Origin: Pseudomonas sp. CC6-YY-74
GTDB taxonomy: Bacteria; Pseudomonadota; Gammaproteobacteria; Pseudomonadales; Pseudomonadaceae
Assembly (NCBI RefSeq): GCF_002025205.1
Contig: NZ_CP019947.1
Location: 4,793,501-4,857,500, forward strand
Direction of reading: 5' to 3'
Length of the DNA: 64,000 nucleotides
Shown: positions 8,390 through 17,723 of the stretch, piece by piece
Position numbering within the stretch: position 1 is the stretch's first letter
Layout: each line of letters opens with the position of its first letter
Notes under the pieces: model-generated
What the model saw: the letters and a program-made list of their open reading frames with translations, nothing else
Databases searched by the model: none
Told to the model about the DNA's origin: nothing
Program-made: the position numbers and the translations under genes

Positions 8390-9145
8390 TCATTCGATGC
8401 CGAAGACGTAGCGCAGCAGATAGCCGGTCAGGTACGCCAGAGCGGCCGCCGCGCCGCCGGTGAGCAGGGTGCCCAGGCCGGCGCGCAGCAGCGGCTTGGC
8501 AAATACCAGGCTCTTCAACATGCCAATGGAAAAGAACACCGCCGCGGCCAGGGCCGTGCTCAGGAAGAATTGGCGCTGGGTGTCCAGGCTGGTGAAAAAG
8601 AACGGTAGCAACGGGATGGCGCCGGCGACCAGAAAGGTCGTAAAGGTCACCGCGGCTGAGCGCGCAGGGTCCAGCTCGACGGTCTGCAGGCCGTGCTCTT
8701 CGATGAGCATGGTTTCAACCCAGAGTTGGCGATCCTGGCTGATGGTGCTGACGATCGCCTCGAGAATGTCGCCGCTGAAGCCCTTGCGGCAGAACACCTG
8801 GCGGATTTCTTCGCGTTCACCGGCGGGCACCCTGTCAATGTGTTCCTCTTCCATGCGCCGGGCCTGTTCGCGGAACTCGCGCTGAGCCTTGATCGCCTCG
8901 TAGTTGCTGACGGCCATGCTGAAACCATCGGCAAATAGGTTGGCGAAGCCCATGATCAAGGCGACCGAGGCCGAAAATCCGGCACCGACAGCGCCGGCGA
9001 CGATGGCAAAGGTGGTGACGCAGCCGTCTATTCCGCCGAGCACGGCATCGGAGATGGTTTGCGGCTTGTTCTTGCTATTCAGGCGCTTTTCGATGGCGGC
9101 GGGCTGGTGCTCGCGGTAAAGCGTCTCGAGGCTGGGCTTCTTCAT
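8390..9145 (-). CDS. VIT1/CCC1 family transporter
   Basis: 251 residues. Membrane helices flank a cytosolic helical segment: SDAVLGGIDGCVTTFAIVAGAVGAG and ALIMGFANLFADGFSMAVSNYEA near residues 32-83, then charged helices (REFREQARRMEEEHIDRVPAGEREEIRQVF), then three C-terminal hydrophobic segments. This is the VIT1/CCC1 layout, a family that moves Fe2+ or Mn2+ into vacuoles in eukaryotes; bacterial members are presumed iron or manganese exporters. The acidic middle region holds the Glu residues used as metal sites in plant VIT1. Together with the downstream efflux gene it suggests a metal-handling neighbourhood. Its transcript ends at the terminator at 8285-8324. Confidence 0.85.
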   Translation of the reverse strand: MKKPSLETLYREHQPAAIEKRLNSKNKPQTISDAVLGGIDGCVTTFAIVAGAVGAGFSASVALIMGFANLFADGFSMAVSNYEAIKAQREFREQARRMEEEHIDRVPAGEREEIRQVFCRKGFSGDILEAIVSTISQDRQLWVETMLIEEHGLQTVELDPARSAAVTFTTFLVAGAIPLLPFFFTSLDTQRQFFLSTALAAAVFFSIGMLKSLVFAKPLLRAGLGTLLTGGAAAALAYLTGYLLRYVFGIE

Positions 9146-9298
9146 GGGGCCATGTCCACAGAGCGGATACGCCCTCTCAGCATATGCGGGAAATGCGTTG
9201 TGCGATGGGTTTGGCCGGCCGCCTGCCCGCCGATCGGCGCTTGGGTGACTATCCAGGCCTTGGCCGCAGGCGGGTTTTTGCCGCGACCGCGATGATCA

Positions 9299-10183
9299 TC
9301 AGGCGGCGCTGGGGTCGAGTGGATCGGCATGCACCAGCACTTCGGCGCGGGAGAATTCGGCGTGAATCGCGTGCTCCACCCGCTCGCACAGTTCATGGGC
9401 CTGCAACAGGCTCAGTTCGCTGGGCAACTCCACATGCAGCTGGACGAACCAGCGGGTGCCAGACATGCGCGTGCGCAGGTCATGCACGCCGAGCACGCCG
9501 GGTATGCCGCAGGCCAGCAGGTGCATGCGCTCGCTGAGCTCCGGCGCCAGCTCCTTGTCCATCAGCACGGCCGAGGCCTCGCGGGCGATGCTCAAGGCGC
9601 TCCAGAGGATGAAGAAGGCAATGCCGATACCGAACAACGCATCCAGTTGCGGCCAGCCGAAGCTGGCCAGCAGCAGGGCGAGCAGGATGCTGGCGTTGAG
9701 CAACAGGTCGGAACGGTAGTGCAGCGAGTCCGCACGGATCGCGGTGGAGCCGGTTTCGCGCACCACATGGCGCTGGAACAGCAGCAGGACGGCGGTTAAT
9801 GCCAGCGACAGCAGCATCACCGCCACGCCCAGGGTCGCTGCGCCGAGTGGTTGCGGGTTGAGCAGGCGTTCTACGCCATGCATGCCGACCAGTACCGCAC
9901 TGATGCCGATGAACAGCGCCTGGCCAAGTCCGGCCAGGGCCTCGGCCTTGCCGTGTCCGTAGCGATGGTCTTCGTCCGCCGGGCGCAAGGCATAATGCAC
10001 GGCGATCAAATTAAGCAGGGAGGCGGCGCCATCCAGCAGCGAGTCGGTGAGGCCGGCCAACAGGCTGACCGAGCCACTCAACCACCAGGCGATGGCTTTG
10101 GCCAATGCCAGGGTCAAGGCCACGGCCAGCGCCGCGAAGGTGGCCTGGCGCATCAGGCGGGCATGCTGCGGCGGTATAGTCAC
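9299..10183 (-). CDS. cation diffusion facilitator (FieF-like) metal exporter
   Basis: 294 residues, about six membrane helices. The metal site is visible in helix 2 (LAGLTDSLLDGAASLLN) and helix 5 (RADSLHYRSDLLLN). The loop EDHRYGHGKAEALAGLGQA is the CDF signature, and the cytosolic C-terminal domain ends with VQLHVELPSELSLLQAHELCERVEHAIHAEFSRAEVLVHADP. The pattern of Asp and His pairs fits Zn2+/Fe2+ proton antiporters of the FieF group. It faces the same way as the VIT1/CCC1 gene 150 bases downstream, but the spacing argues against a tight operon. Metal specificity is inference. Confidence 0.9.
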   Translation of the reverse strand: MTIPPQHARLMRQATFAALAVALTLALAKAIAWWLSGSVSLLAGLTDSLLDGAASLLNLIAVHYALRPADEDHRYGHGKAEALAGLGQALFIGISAVLVGMHGVERLLNPQPLGAATLGVAVMLLSLALTAVLLLFQRHVVRETGSTAIRADSLHYRSDLLLNASILLALLLASFGWPQLDALFGIGIAFFILWSALSIAREASAVLMDKELAPELSERMHLLACGIPGVLGVHDLRTRMSGTRWFVQLHVELPSELSLLQAHELCERVEHAIHAEFSRAEVLVHADPLDPSAA

Positions 10184-10206
10184 AAAATCTTGCTCTCGGT
10201 GTCAGG

Positions 10207-10230
10207 CCTGGCCTAGAGAACTAGGCCAGG
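10207..10230. terminator. perfect hairpin between the lipoprotein and cation-efflux genes
   Basis: CCTGGCCTAG (10207-10216) and CTAGGCCAGG (10221-10230) pair perfectly around AGAA. It lies just after the lipoprotein stop and before the efflux-gene start, both on the reverse strand. There is no U-tract, so it may be a rho-dependent or processing structure. Confidence 0.55.
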
Positions 10231-10253
10231 GTTGTGGCGGGGCTCGCGGGCGC

Positions 10254-10673
10254 TTAAGCGGCCGGTCGCAGACCGTAGACCGCCAGTTGCTCGGCGCTGG
10301 CGCTGCTGTGGATCAGGCGTGGGTCGTCGAGCGGCAGGCTGTGACCGGTGTGCTGCTCGATCAGGGCTTTGAGGCGGGCGTTATCGATCTTGCCATCGGC
10401 ATCCATCGCCTTGTTCAGCTCTTGCGGATCGACCTGGGCATGTTGCCCGTTCGGCAGGTAGATGGCGCCAGTGGCAAAGTCGATGCCGAAGGCGATCAGG
10501 CCGGGGATCACATAAAACAGGATGCCGACGGCATTCAGTGCCGCCACCACCGGGTCGATCCGGCCTTCGATCTGGCCGCGCCGATCGGGGAAGAACAACG
10601 TGCCGCATGCGCTCAATTGGGTGAGCAGGGCGACGGCGAGAGCGCCGCCGATAACACGGTATTGGGTGCGCAT
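10254..10673 (-). CDS. small predicted outer-membrane lipoprotein
   Basis: 139 residues. N-terminal lipoprotein signal MRTQYRVIGGALAVALLTQLSAC with a lipobox (LSAC) at Cys 23. Then a short hydrophobic patch (NAVGILFYVIPGLIAFGIDFATGAIYLP) and a helical C-terminus (NKAMDADGKIDNARLKALIEQHTGHSL). I do not recognise a functional family; homologues in pseudomonads are usually listed as hypothetical. Start ATG at 10673 (reverse) gives the lipoprotein signal; an upstream start at 10724 would bury it. The promoter is shared with the divergent hrpB region. Confidence 0.7.
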   Translation of the reverse strand: MRTQYRVIGGALAVALLTQLSACGTLFFPDRRGQIEGRIDPVVAALNAVGILFYVIPGLIAFGIDFATGAIYLPNGQHAQVDPQELNKAMDADGKIDNARLKALIEQHTGHSLPLDDPRLIHSSASAEQLAVYGLRPAA

Positions 10674-10812
10674 GGCATACCTCCAGATATAAGTGGCGCA
10701 ACTATAGCAAGCCGGCTGGGGCAAAACTGCTGCGCATTGATATGACTAAGGTAAGACCTGCAGAGCAGGGTGGCGGTTCGCCGCTATAATCGCCGGCCAG
10801 ATTGGAGCGTTC

Positions 10813-13372
10813 ATGAATTCCTTGCCTATCGACGTCCTGTTACCCGCGCTGCGCCAAGCCCTGGCGAGCCGTCATGAGGCCGTGCTGGAGGCCCCGCCCG
10901 GCGCCGGCAAGACCACCCGCGTGCCGCTGGCCCTGCTCGACGAACCCTGGCTGGCCGGGCAACGCATCATCATGCTCGAGCCGCGCCGCCTGGCCGCGCG
11001 TGCCGCCGCTGAACGCCTGGCCAGCGAGCTGGGCGAGGCGGTTGGCGAAACCGTCGGCTACCGCATCCGCCTGGACAGCAAGGTCGGACCGCGCACCCGC
11101 ATCGAGGTGGTCACCGAGGGCATCCTCGCCCGCCGTTTGCAGGACGACCCGGCGCTGGAAGGCGTCGGTCTGGTGATTTTCGATGAATTTCACGAGCGCA
11201 GCCTGGATGCCGATCTGGCTTTGGCCCTGTGCCTCAACGGTCGCGCGCTATTTCGTCAAGGCGCGGGGCGCGGCGAGGATTCCGGCGAGCCGGCGCTCAA
11301 GGTGCTGCTGATGTCGGCGACCCTGGAAGGCGAGAAGCTGGCCGCGCTGCTCGACGATGCGCCGGTGCTGCGCAGCGAGGGGCGGATGTTTGCGGTGGAA
11401 CTGCGCTGGGGCGCGCCTTATCAACCCGGCGAGTGGTTGGAACCCAAGGTGGTGCAGACGGTGTTGCAGGCGCTGGCCGACGAGCCGGGCAGCCTGCTGG
11501 TATTTCTCCCCGGGCAGGCGGAGATCCGCCGGGTCAATGAGCAGTTGGCCGAGGCGCTGGCCGGGCGCAGCGAGATCCTCCTGTGTCCGCTGCATGGCGA
11601 GCTCGACCTCAGCGCCCAGCGCGCGGCCATCGAGCCGGCACCTGCCGGTATGCGCAAGGTGGTGCTGGCGACCAATATCGCCGAGACCAGCCTGACCATC
11701 GACGGCGTGCGCGTGGTGGTGGACGCCGGTCTGGCGCGGGTGCCGCGCTTCGATCCGGGCAGCGGCATGACGCGCCTGGACACCCAGCGGATTTCCCGCG
11801 CGAGCGCCACCCAGCGTGCCGGTCGTGCCGGGCGCCTGCAGCCGGGAGTTGTTATCGTCTGTGGTCGCAACATCAGCACGAGCAACTCGCCGCCTACGGC
11901 GCGGCGGAAATCCTCCAGGCCGATCTGGCCGGCCTGGCCCTGCAGTTGGCGCGCTGGGGCGTGACGCCGGCGGAGCTGGCTTGGCTCGATCCGCCACCGG
12001 CGGCGGCCTATGCCCAGGCCGTGGATCTGCTGACCCGGTTGGGCGCGCTGGATGAGCGCGGGGTCCTGACGAGCCATGGCCAGGCCATGGCCGAATTGCC
12101 GGCGCACCCGCGCATCGCCCATCTGCTGCTGCGCGGCCAGGCGCTGGGCTTGGGCGCGCTGGCCTGCGACCTCGCCGCCTTGCTCGGCGAGCGCGATATC
12201 ATGCGCGGCGGACAGTGCGGGCGGGAGCCGATTTGCACAGCCGTCTGGCCCTGCTCTGCGGCGCGAGTAAGGCTGCGCGTGGCGCCCAAGGCGGGGTGCA
12301 ACGGGCGCGGCAGTTGGCCCGGCAGTTTCACGGTTACCTCAAGCGCACCGCCGTCGCCGCGGCGGTGGCCGATCCCGAACATCCGCGCTGGCTCGGCGCC
12401 CTGTTGGCATTCGCCTACCCGGACCGGGTGGCCCAGCAGCGCCGGGCGGGAGGCGGCGAATACCGTCTGGCCAACGGCCGGGCGGCGTTGTTCGCCGAGA
12501 CCGATGCGCTGATGAAGCACGAATGGCTGGTGCTGGCCGATCTCGGCAGCCGTCAGGGCCAGCGCGAGGAACGCATCTACCTGGCCGCCGACCTCGATCC
12601 GCAGCTGTTCGAGACGGTGCTGGCCGAGCAGGTCAGCGTGCACGAGGAGCTGGACTGGGACGAACGCGAAGGCGTGCTGCGCGCCGAACGCCAGCGCAAG
12701 CTGGGCGAATTGGTGCTTAGTCGCGAACCCTTGACTGGCCTGGACGAGGCGGCACGCAGCCGCGCCTTGCTCGGTCTGGTGCGGCGCAAGGGCCTGGCGC
12801 TGCTGCCCTGGACCCCGGAACTGCGCCAGTGGCAGGCGCGGGTGGCCTTGCTGCGTACGCTGGAGCTGACAGCCAAGGGCGTCAGCGAGTGGCCGGATGT
12901 CAGCGATGCGGCGCTGTTCGCCAGCCTGGAAGACTGGCTGCAACCCTATCTGGACAAGGTCAAGCGCCTCAGCCATTTCGCCAATCTCGAGTTGGCCGGG
13001 ATACTTCAGGGGCTGTTGCCCTGGCCGCTGCCGCAGCGCCTCGATGAACTGGCGCCGCGCAGTCTGCAGGTGCCGTCCGGTTCGCGCATCGGCCTGGATT
13101 ACAGCGAGCAGCCGCCGGTGCTGGCGGTGCGTCTGCAGGAACTGTTCGGCCTGGCCGAGACGCCGCGTATCGCTGGCGGCCGGCAAGTGGTCAAGCTGCA
13201 TCTACTGTCGCCGGCGCGTCGCCCGGTGCAGGTGACCCAGGACCTGGGCAACTTCTGGCGCAGCACCTACAGCGAGGTAAAGAAGGACCTCAAGGGTCGC
13301 TACCCCAAACATTACTGGCCGGACGATCCGCTGATCGCCGAACCCACCGCGCGGGCCAAACCGCGCAAATAA
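10813..13372 (+). pseudogene. hrpB: ATP-dependent RNA helicase HrpB, interrupted by two single-base frameshifts
   Basis: Three overlapping frames together give one HrpB of about 853 residues, the normal length. Segment 1 (from ATG 10813) holds Walker A (PPGAGKTTRVPL), DEFHERS, SATLEG and TNIAETSLTIDGVR...RAGRAGRLQPGV. Segment 2 resumes as CYRLWSQHQHEQLAAYGAAEILQADLAGLALQLARWG. Segment 3 resumes as AGADLHSRLALLCG and runs to the C-terminal HrpB domain (LGNFWRSTYSEVKKDLKGRYPKHYWPDDP). The breaks fall near 11849 (TTT read as TT) and near 12219-12221 (GGGG read as GGG). Because all motifs on both sides are intact, sequencing error is more likely than decay. HrpB is a DExH helicase of unclear RNA target, non-essential in E. 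coli. Confidence 0.9.
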
Positions 13373-13389
13373 CGGGTAAAGACCAGTTC

Positions 13390-14135
13390 CTAGGGCAGGC
13401 GCAGATCCTCGCCTGCCGCGTCGAGTTCCTGGTAGGCGCGGTCCAGAGCATCGCGCAGGGCCTCGGCGGCGGGGGCGTGGCGCGAGACGATCAGCTTCAA
13501 GGGCACGCGTTGCAGCTGCACATAGGGCAGTTCGGTCATGCCCAGACGGAGTCGCGCTTGTTCCACCGGAGTCTGGTAATCCAGCAGAAAGTCGCCGCGG
13601 CGCCGCTGCAGCATTTCCAGGGCGGCGCTGTGGGTCGCGGTACGGTGTTGCATGATCGCCAGGGCTGGGTCGTTGAGCAGCGCATTGGTCTGTGGCCAAT
13701 AGCTGTAGCCGCTGATCATGATCACCCCGCGTCCTTGCAGGTCTTCGGGAATTCGCGGCAGCAGGGTGTCGCGACGAAAATACAGGTTGAGGACGATTGC
13801 CCCAATTGCGCGCGGGTTTCCAGAGTGTGCTCGGCCAGCCCGGCTTTGCCCGGGGCGCCGGGCCAGAGCTGGATGCTGCCATCGCGCAGGCCGTTGTACA
13901 GCCTCTCGCCCGGGTAAGAACGGAATACGGCCTGATAGCCGGCGTGCTGCAGCAACCGCGTGGTCAAGCGCAGGAGCGCTCCTTGTGGGCGGCCCTGGTC
14001 GTCAGTGTAGGAGTAGGGCGGAAATTCATAAAAACCGACCTGAATCTGCGGGCGTGCCCCGTCGCTGGCGCTGTGAGCCGGGCTCGCGTTGGCCCAGAGG
14101 GCGGCGGTAAGAACTAGGCAGAAGATTCTAAGCAT
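13390..14135 (-). pseudogene. periplasmic solute-binding protein (SBP_bac_3 type), frameshifted
   Basis: With one base restored at the C-run 13800-13803 (a G-run on the coding strand), the product is about 248 residues: signal peptide MLRIFCLVLTAALWANASPAHS, the SBP_bac_3 opening QIQVGFYEFPPYSYTDDQGRPQGALLRL, then FRSYPGERLYNGLRDGSIQLWPG. The second frame continues as AIVLNLYFRRDTLLPRIPEDLQGRG, GYSYWPQTNALLN and RRRGDFLLDYQTPVEQARLRLG. These proteins resemble amino-acid-binding components but often stand alone in Pseudomonas without permeases, as here. The ligand is unknown. Read literally, the gene stops at 13722 and loses its C-terminal half. Confidence 0.75.
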
Positions 14136-14463
14136 TGGCTTGGTTGCGGCGCTTGGCCGTCTTGTAGTTATAAAACCATCACATAGCTGAGAATGACGAG
14201 GAGCAATGAACGCTGTCCAGCGAAATCTCTTGTCGGCCCGGTTGAGCGTCGCTGACAGCGGGCACGCGAACCTCGTTAAATCATCGCCACTAGCAAGGCT
14301 GGCAGCCTGCCGGCCTGAGTTCTTCCGAATCCGGGGTACGCAGGGCGCAAGGCGTGCGTGGACTATGCTGAAAAAACCAGGAGGCTGGCGCGCAACGGTT
14401 GGATGAGGTTTGGTGCCGCCGACTTTGCTGGTGTGGATTCGTATGATGAAGTGAGGAGCTAGC
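14136..14463. other. spacer between the solute-binding protein and CDGSH genes
   Basis: Contains the presumed promoters of the two divergent genes. A 66-codon frame (14206-14406, plus strand) is preceded by AGGAG 3 bases before its ATG but has no recognisable motif and irregular composition, so I do not call it. No strong hairpin or repeat was seen. Confidence 0.4.
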
Positions 14464-14703
14464 ATGACTGAGCCGCTGATTGCCCAACGAGGCCCCTTTG
14501 CGGTCGAGGTGCAGGCCGGGAAAGACTATTTCTGGTGTCGGTGCGGGCGTAGCGCGAGCCAGCCGTTTTGCGACGGCAGCCATAAAGGCACTGACATCAC
14601 GCCGCTGAAATACCATGCCGAGCAGCGCGACACCCTGTACTTTTGCGGATGCAAGCATACCCAGGCGCCGCCCTGTTGCGACGGCAGCCATAACAAGCTG
14701 TAG
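14464..14703 (+). CDS. CDGSH iron-sulfur domain protein
   Basis: 79 residues with two CDGSH-type motifs: CRCGRSASQPFCDGSHKG (about residues 26-43) and CGCKHTQAPPCCDGSHNKL (about residues 61-79). Each supplies three Cys and one His for a 2Fe-2S cluster of the mitoNEET fold. Tandem-motif bacterial members of this size are monomers holding two clusters. A redox or cluster-transfer role is assumed for the family but unproven. It lies 32 bases upstream of a short-chain dehydrogenase on the same strand, so they may be co-transcribed. Ribosome binding site GAGGAG precedes the ATG. Confidence 0.9.
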   Translation: MTEPLIAQRGPFAVEVQAGKDYFWCRCGRSASQPFCDGSHKGTDITPLKYHAEQRDTLYFCGCKHTQAPPCCDGSHNKL

Positions 14704-14735
14704 TACCAGCAATCAGCAGAGCCGGGGGGCAATCC

Positions 14736-15581
14736 ATGTATCGCAAGGTCTTCGCCAGTAAAGTATTCGATCGCAAGGTGGTGTTGATCAGCGGCGGTTG
14801 CGCCGGGATTGGCCGCGCCCTGGCCGTGCGGTTGGCCCAGGCCGGCGCGCGCCTGGTGATTCTGGATCTGCAGCAGCAGGCGCTCGATAGCCTGGTGCAG
14901 CACCTGGCCGATCATCACAACGCCGAGGCGCTGGGGCTGGTCTGCGACGTCGCCGATGCCGAGGCGGTGCAGCGTGCCGTCGCCCTGGCCGTCGAACGCT
15001 TTGGCGGCATCGACGTGCTGGTCAACAATGCCGGGATCACCCACCGCAGCAGCTTCGCCGAGACCGAGCTGGAGGTGTTCCAGCGGATTATGGCGGTCAA
15101 CTACTTCGGTGCCCTGCATTGCACCAAGGCGGCGCTACCCAGCCTGCAGGCCCGCGCTGGGCAGATCATCGTGCTCAGTTCGTTGTCCGGTTTCTCCCCG
15201 TTGCTGTACCGCAGCGCCTACAACGCCAGCAAACATGCCCTGCATGGCCTGTTCGAAACCCTGCGCTACGAGCTGAAGGACAGCGGGGTCAGCGTGATGC
15301 TGGTGTGCCCCGGCTTTACCGCCACCGACCTGCGCAAAAACGCCCTGGTCGGTGATGGTTCGGTGGCCCCGCAGCCGCCGCTGGCGATGGGCAAGGTCGC
15401 CTCGCCGCAGGATGTCGCCGAAGCCATCTACCTGGCGGCGCTCAAGCGCAAGCGCTTGTTAATCCTGTCCAACGTCGACTGGCGGGCGCGGGTGCTGGCG
15501 CGCTTCTTCCCACGGCTGTTCGAGCGAGTGCTGTTGCCGCGCCTCTCCGGTATGAAGCCGCAACGCCCGGGCCGCGGTTGA
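14736..15581 (+). CDS. short-chain dehydrogenase/reductase
   Basis: 281 residues, classical SDR. Cofactor motif SGGCAGIGRALA (TGxxxGIG type), NNAG at VLVNNAGITHRSSF, catalytic Ser in IIVLSSLSGFSPL and YNASK (YRSAYNASKHAL). The N-terminal MYRKVFASKVFDRKVVLISGG and a basic C-terminal tail (RVLARFFPRLFERVLLPRLSG) suggest peripheral membrane contact. The Asp after the second strand (LVILDLQQQ) hints at NAD(H) preference. Substrate unknown. Probably expressed with the CDGSH gene directly upstream. Confidence 0.87.
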   Translation: MYRKVFASKVFDRKVVLISGGCAGIGRALAVRLAQAGARLVILDLQQQALDSLVQHLADHHNAEALGLVCDVADAEAVQRAVALAVERFGGIDVLVNNAGITHRSSFAETELEVFQRIMAVNYFGALHCTKAALPSLQARAGQIIVLSSLSGFSPLLYRSAYNASKHALHGLFETLRYELKDSGVSVMLVCPGFTATDLRKNALVGDGSVAPQPPLAMGKVASPQDVAEAIYLAALKRKRLLILSNVDWRARVLARFFPRLFERVLLPRLSGMKPQRPGRG

Positions 15582-15667
15582 GCCGCGCTCGTGACAATAG
15601 CCAACGTGACGTGGCCGAATGTGTGTCGTAGCGATGAACCCTGGTGCACGAGGTTGTTGGGCGAACG

Positions 15668-15774
15668 GTAGGGCGGTCCGGGCGGCGATCCGATCGGAGC
15701 GCAGCGACAACCCGCCAGCTTTTGTGCCGCGCCGCGCAACCATGGCGCACTGCCTGCGGCGAGTGACACCCCAC
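15668..15774 (+). repeat. dispersed intergenic repeat, copy B
   Basis: 107 bases in the same orientation as copy A and nearly identical over GTAGGGCGGTCCGGGCGGCG, CGGAGCGCAGCGACAACCCG and TGCCTGCGGCGAGTGACACC. The right end is CCCCAC rather than CCCTAC. It lies in the 264-base spacer between the convergent SDR and VOC genes, where nothing else was recognised. Confidence 0.8.
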
Positions 15775-15845
15775 GGATCGCGGGTTGCTCGAGGTGATTG
15801 GTCTGAGCGAGGGGCGCCTGGAGACGGCCGCAGTAAGCGAGGGGC

Positions 15846-16280
15846 TCAGTCTTCGACCGGCTCGATATACAATTCATAGTCCTGTTCCAGATCCCAGTAC
15901 GTCGCTTCGATCTTGTGGCCGTCGAGGTCGCGGACAAAGCAGCCGTAATAGGGTTCGCCGTATTCGGCGCGCGGGCCGGGTTCACCTTCGCCGCTCGCGC
16001 CAGCTGCCAAGGCTGCTGCGTAGAAGGCATGCACGGCGGCCTGGTCCGGCGCAACAAAGCTGAAGTGAGTGCCATTGCCGACACTCGCCGGCTGACCATC
16101 GATCGGCGTCTGCACCCAGAACTCCGGGTATTCGCGGCCATAGGCCACGGCCCCTGGGTGGGCGAGTATGCGTTTGCAGCCAAGGGTCGGCAGCAGCTGA
16201 TCGTAGAAGGCCACGGCCTTGTCGAACTGATTGGTACCGAGGGATATGTGCGACAGGATGCTGGGGTTGGCGTCGGCCAT
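15846..16280 (-). CDS. VOC (glyoxalase/bleomycin-resistance) family protein
   Basis: 144 residues with two beta-alpha-beta-beta-beta modules: SHISLGTNQFDKAVAFYDQLLPTLGCKRI at the N-terminus and HFSFVAPDQAAVHAFYAAALAAGASGEGEPGPR...YYGCFVRDLDGHKIEATYWD in the second half. The metal ligands are those of a VOC lyase-like protein (His in SHISLG, Glu in KIEA). The substrate cannot be predicted; members range from glyoxalases to thiol transferases. Single gene on the reverse strand with RBS AAGGAGG before ATG 16280. Confidence 0.83.
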   Translation of the reverse strand: MADANPSILSHISLGTNQFDKAVAFYDQLLPTLGCKRILAHPGAVAYGREYPEFWVQTPIDGQPASVGNGTHFSFVAPDQAAVHAFYAAALAAGASGEGEPGPRAEYGEPYYGCFVRDLDGHKIEATYWDLEQDYELYIEPVED

Positions 16281-16326
16281 TTTGCGGTCCTCCTTGATGA
16301 TTGACCCCTAACAGCCTAGCCCGGAT

Positions 16327-16989
16327 TTAGTCCTCTGCCGGCAGCGTAGCGCGCAGCATGAACAGGCGAAACAGCACCACGGTGGCGAACAGCTGGAGAA
16401 AGCCGTTGGCGCTGTCGAGCAGCAGACTGAGCAGCACGTCCGGTTGCGTGCCCTCGGCCGGCTGGCTGGCCCAGGCGAGCAGCCACAACGGCAGCATGAC
16501 GCACAGTACGCAGGTCAGAATCTGCCAGAAGTAGCCGCTGGTCCGCTCGAAACTCTCATGCAGCGCCTTTATCGGGCTCAGCCCACGCAGTACCAGCAGG
16601 TACTCGGCGAATGCCAGCTTGATCATCATCCACAGGCCCGGCAGCACGAACAGCGAGGCGCCGAGCATGATCGCCAGGGTGCTCAGGCCTGCCAGCAGGG
16701 CAAAGCTCGGCCACAGGCGCAGGCTGGCGGCGAGCAGGTCGCGGTTGGCTGGCGTTTCGCCCCGGCTGCGCGCATCGAGGAACAGGATCAGCGCCGCGGT
16801 ATAGAGCGGGTAGAACAACAGGCCAACCAGAATGCTGTAAACCGCCGCCGCTTCGATCCCGATCTGAGCGCTGACGAATTGCTGCACCACGGCTTCGAGT
16901 ACCACCAGGGGCAAGCACAGACGGATGATCGCCAGCAGGTTGTGGCTGAAGAAAAACCAGGCGTCGCGCAAGACGTGAAACGCATTCAT
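16327..16989 (-). CDS. YciC-like polytopic inner-membrane protein
   Basis: 220 residues with about six hydrophobic segments, for example LLAIIRLCLPLVVLEAVVQQFV, AVYSILVGLLFYPLYTAALIL, LLAGLSTLAIMLGASLFVLPGLWMMIKLAFAEYLLVL and WQILTCVLCVMLPLWLLAWA. The layout and the phrase FAEYLLVLRGLSPIKALHESFERTSGYFWQI fit the YciC/UPF0259 group. No function is established. Starts at ATG 16989 (reverse); single gene. The short space before the NYN gene holds both promoters. Confidence 0.72.
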   Translation of the reverse strand: MNAFHVLRDAWFFFSHNLLAIIRLCLPLVVLEAVVQQFVSAQIGIEAAAVYSILVGLLFYPLYTAALILFLDARSRGETPANRDLLAASLRLWPSFALLAGLSTLAIMLGASLFVLPGLWMMIKLAFAEYLLVLRGLSPIKALHESFERTSGYFWQILTCVLCVMLPLWLLAWASQPAEGTQPDVLLSLLLDSANGFLQLFATVVLFRLFMLRATLPAED

Positions 16990-17222
16990 GGGCAGTGGTC
17001 GCGGTCGAGAGAGCGGGGCGCCACTTTAGCCGATAGCGCCAGGCGCTCCAAATGGTGCGTGGCAAGGCCGCGGCGGGTTGCGAGTGGTCGGTACGCAAAT
17101 GCGCCGGCTTGGGTCTCCGGATAAATGGCGTAACTGATCAGGCCGCTGTTGCGCATGCGCACAAGCCGGCCCGGCGTATCTGGCATACTGAGCGGCGTTT
17201 GTTGCCCTCAAGAGGATTACCG

Positions 17223-17702
17223 GTGAAGAAGATCGCCGTATTCGCCGATGTACAGAACCTCTACTACACCGTGCGCCAGGCCTATGGCTGCCACTTCGAC
17301 TATGCCGCGCTGTGGGCCGACATCAGCCAGCACGGGCAGATCGTCGAGGCCTATGCCTATGCCATCGACCGTGGCGATGCCAAGCAGCAGCAGTTCCAGC
17401 AGATCCTGCGCAATCTCGGCTTTACCGTGAAGCTCAAGCCCTATATCCAGCGCAGCGACGGCTCGGCCAAGGGCGACTGGGACGTGGGCATCACCATCGA
17501 CATCATGGACACCGCGCCGCGAGTCGACGAGGTGGTGCTGGCGTCCGGCGATGGCGATTTCGATCTGCTGCTGGAGAAGATCCGCAGCAGCTACGGGGTC
17601 GAGGCCGTGGCCTACGGCGTGCCGGGGCTGACGGCACAATCACTGGTCCGTGCGGCCAGCCGTTATGTGCCGATTGAAGGCGCGTTGTTGTTAAGAAATT
17701 GA
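17223..17702 (+). CDS. NYN-domain (LabA/DUF88 family) protein
   Basis: 159 residues from GTG 17223, chosen because AGAGGA lies just upstream and the conserved opening KKIAVFADVQNLYY begins there. The PIN-like NYN fold is clear: Asp in ADVQN, the acidic KGDWDVGITIDIM, ASGDGDFDLLLEKI, and the terminal AVAYGVPGLTAQSLVRAASRYVPI. NYN proteins are predicted metal-dependent RNA nucleases; LabA itself acts in cyanobacterial circadian output. The RNA target is unknown. The gene is followed after about 20 bases by an exonuclease gene on the same strand, an arrangement suggesting a nucleic-acid-processing pair. Confidence 0.85.
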   Translation: MKKIAVFADVQNLYYTVRQAYGCHFDYAALWADISQHGQIVEAYAYAIDRGDAKQQQFQQILRNLGFTVKLKPYIQRSDGSAKGDWDVGITIDIMDTAPRVDEVVLASGDGDFDLLLEKIRSSYGVEAVAYGVPGLTAQSLVRAASRYVPIEGALLLRN

Positions 17703-17723
17703 TAGTCGTTGAGAAACTGATAA

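Noticed and set aside
14206..14406. 66-codon ORF with AGGAG before ATG
   Set aside because: Spacing of the ribosome binding site is too short, composition is irregular and no family is recognisable; possible but not supported.
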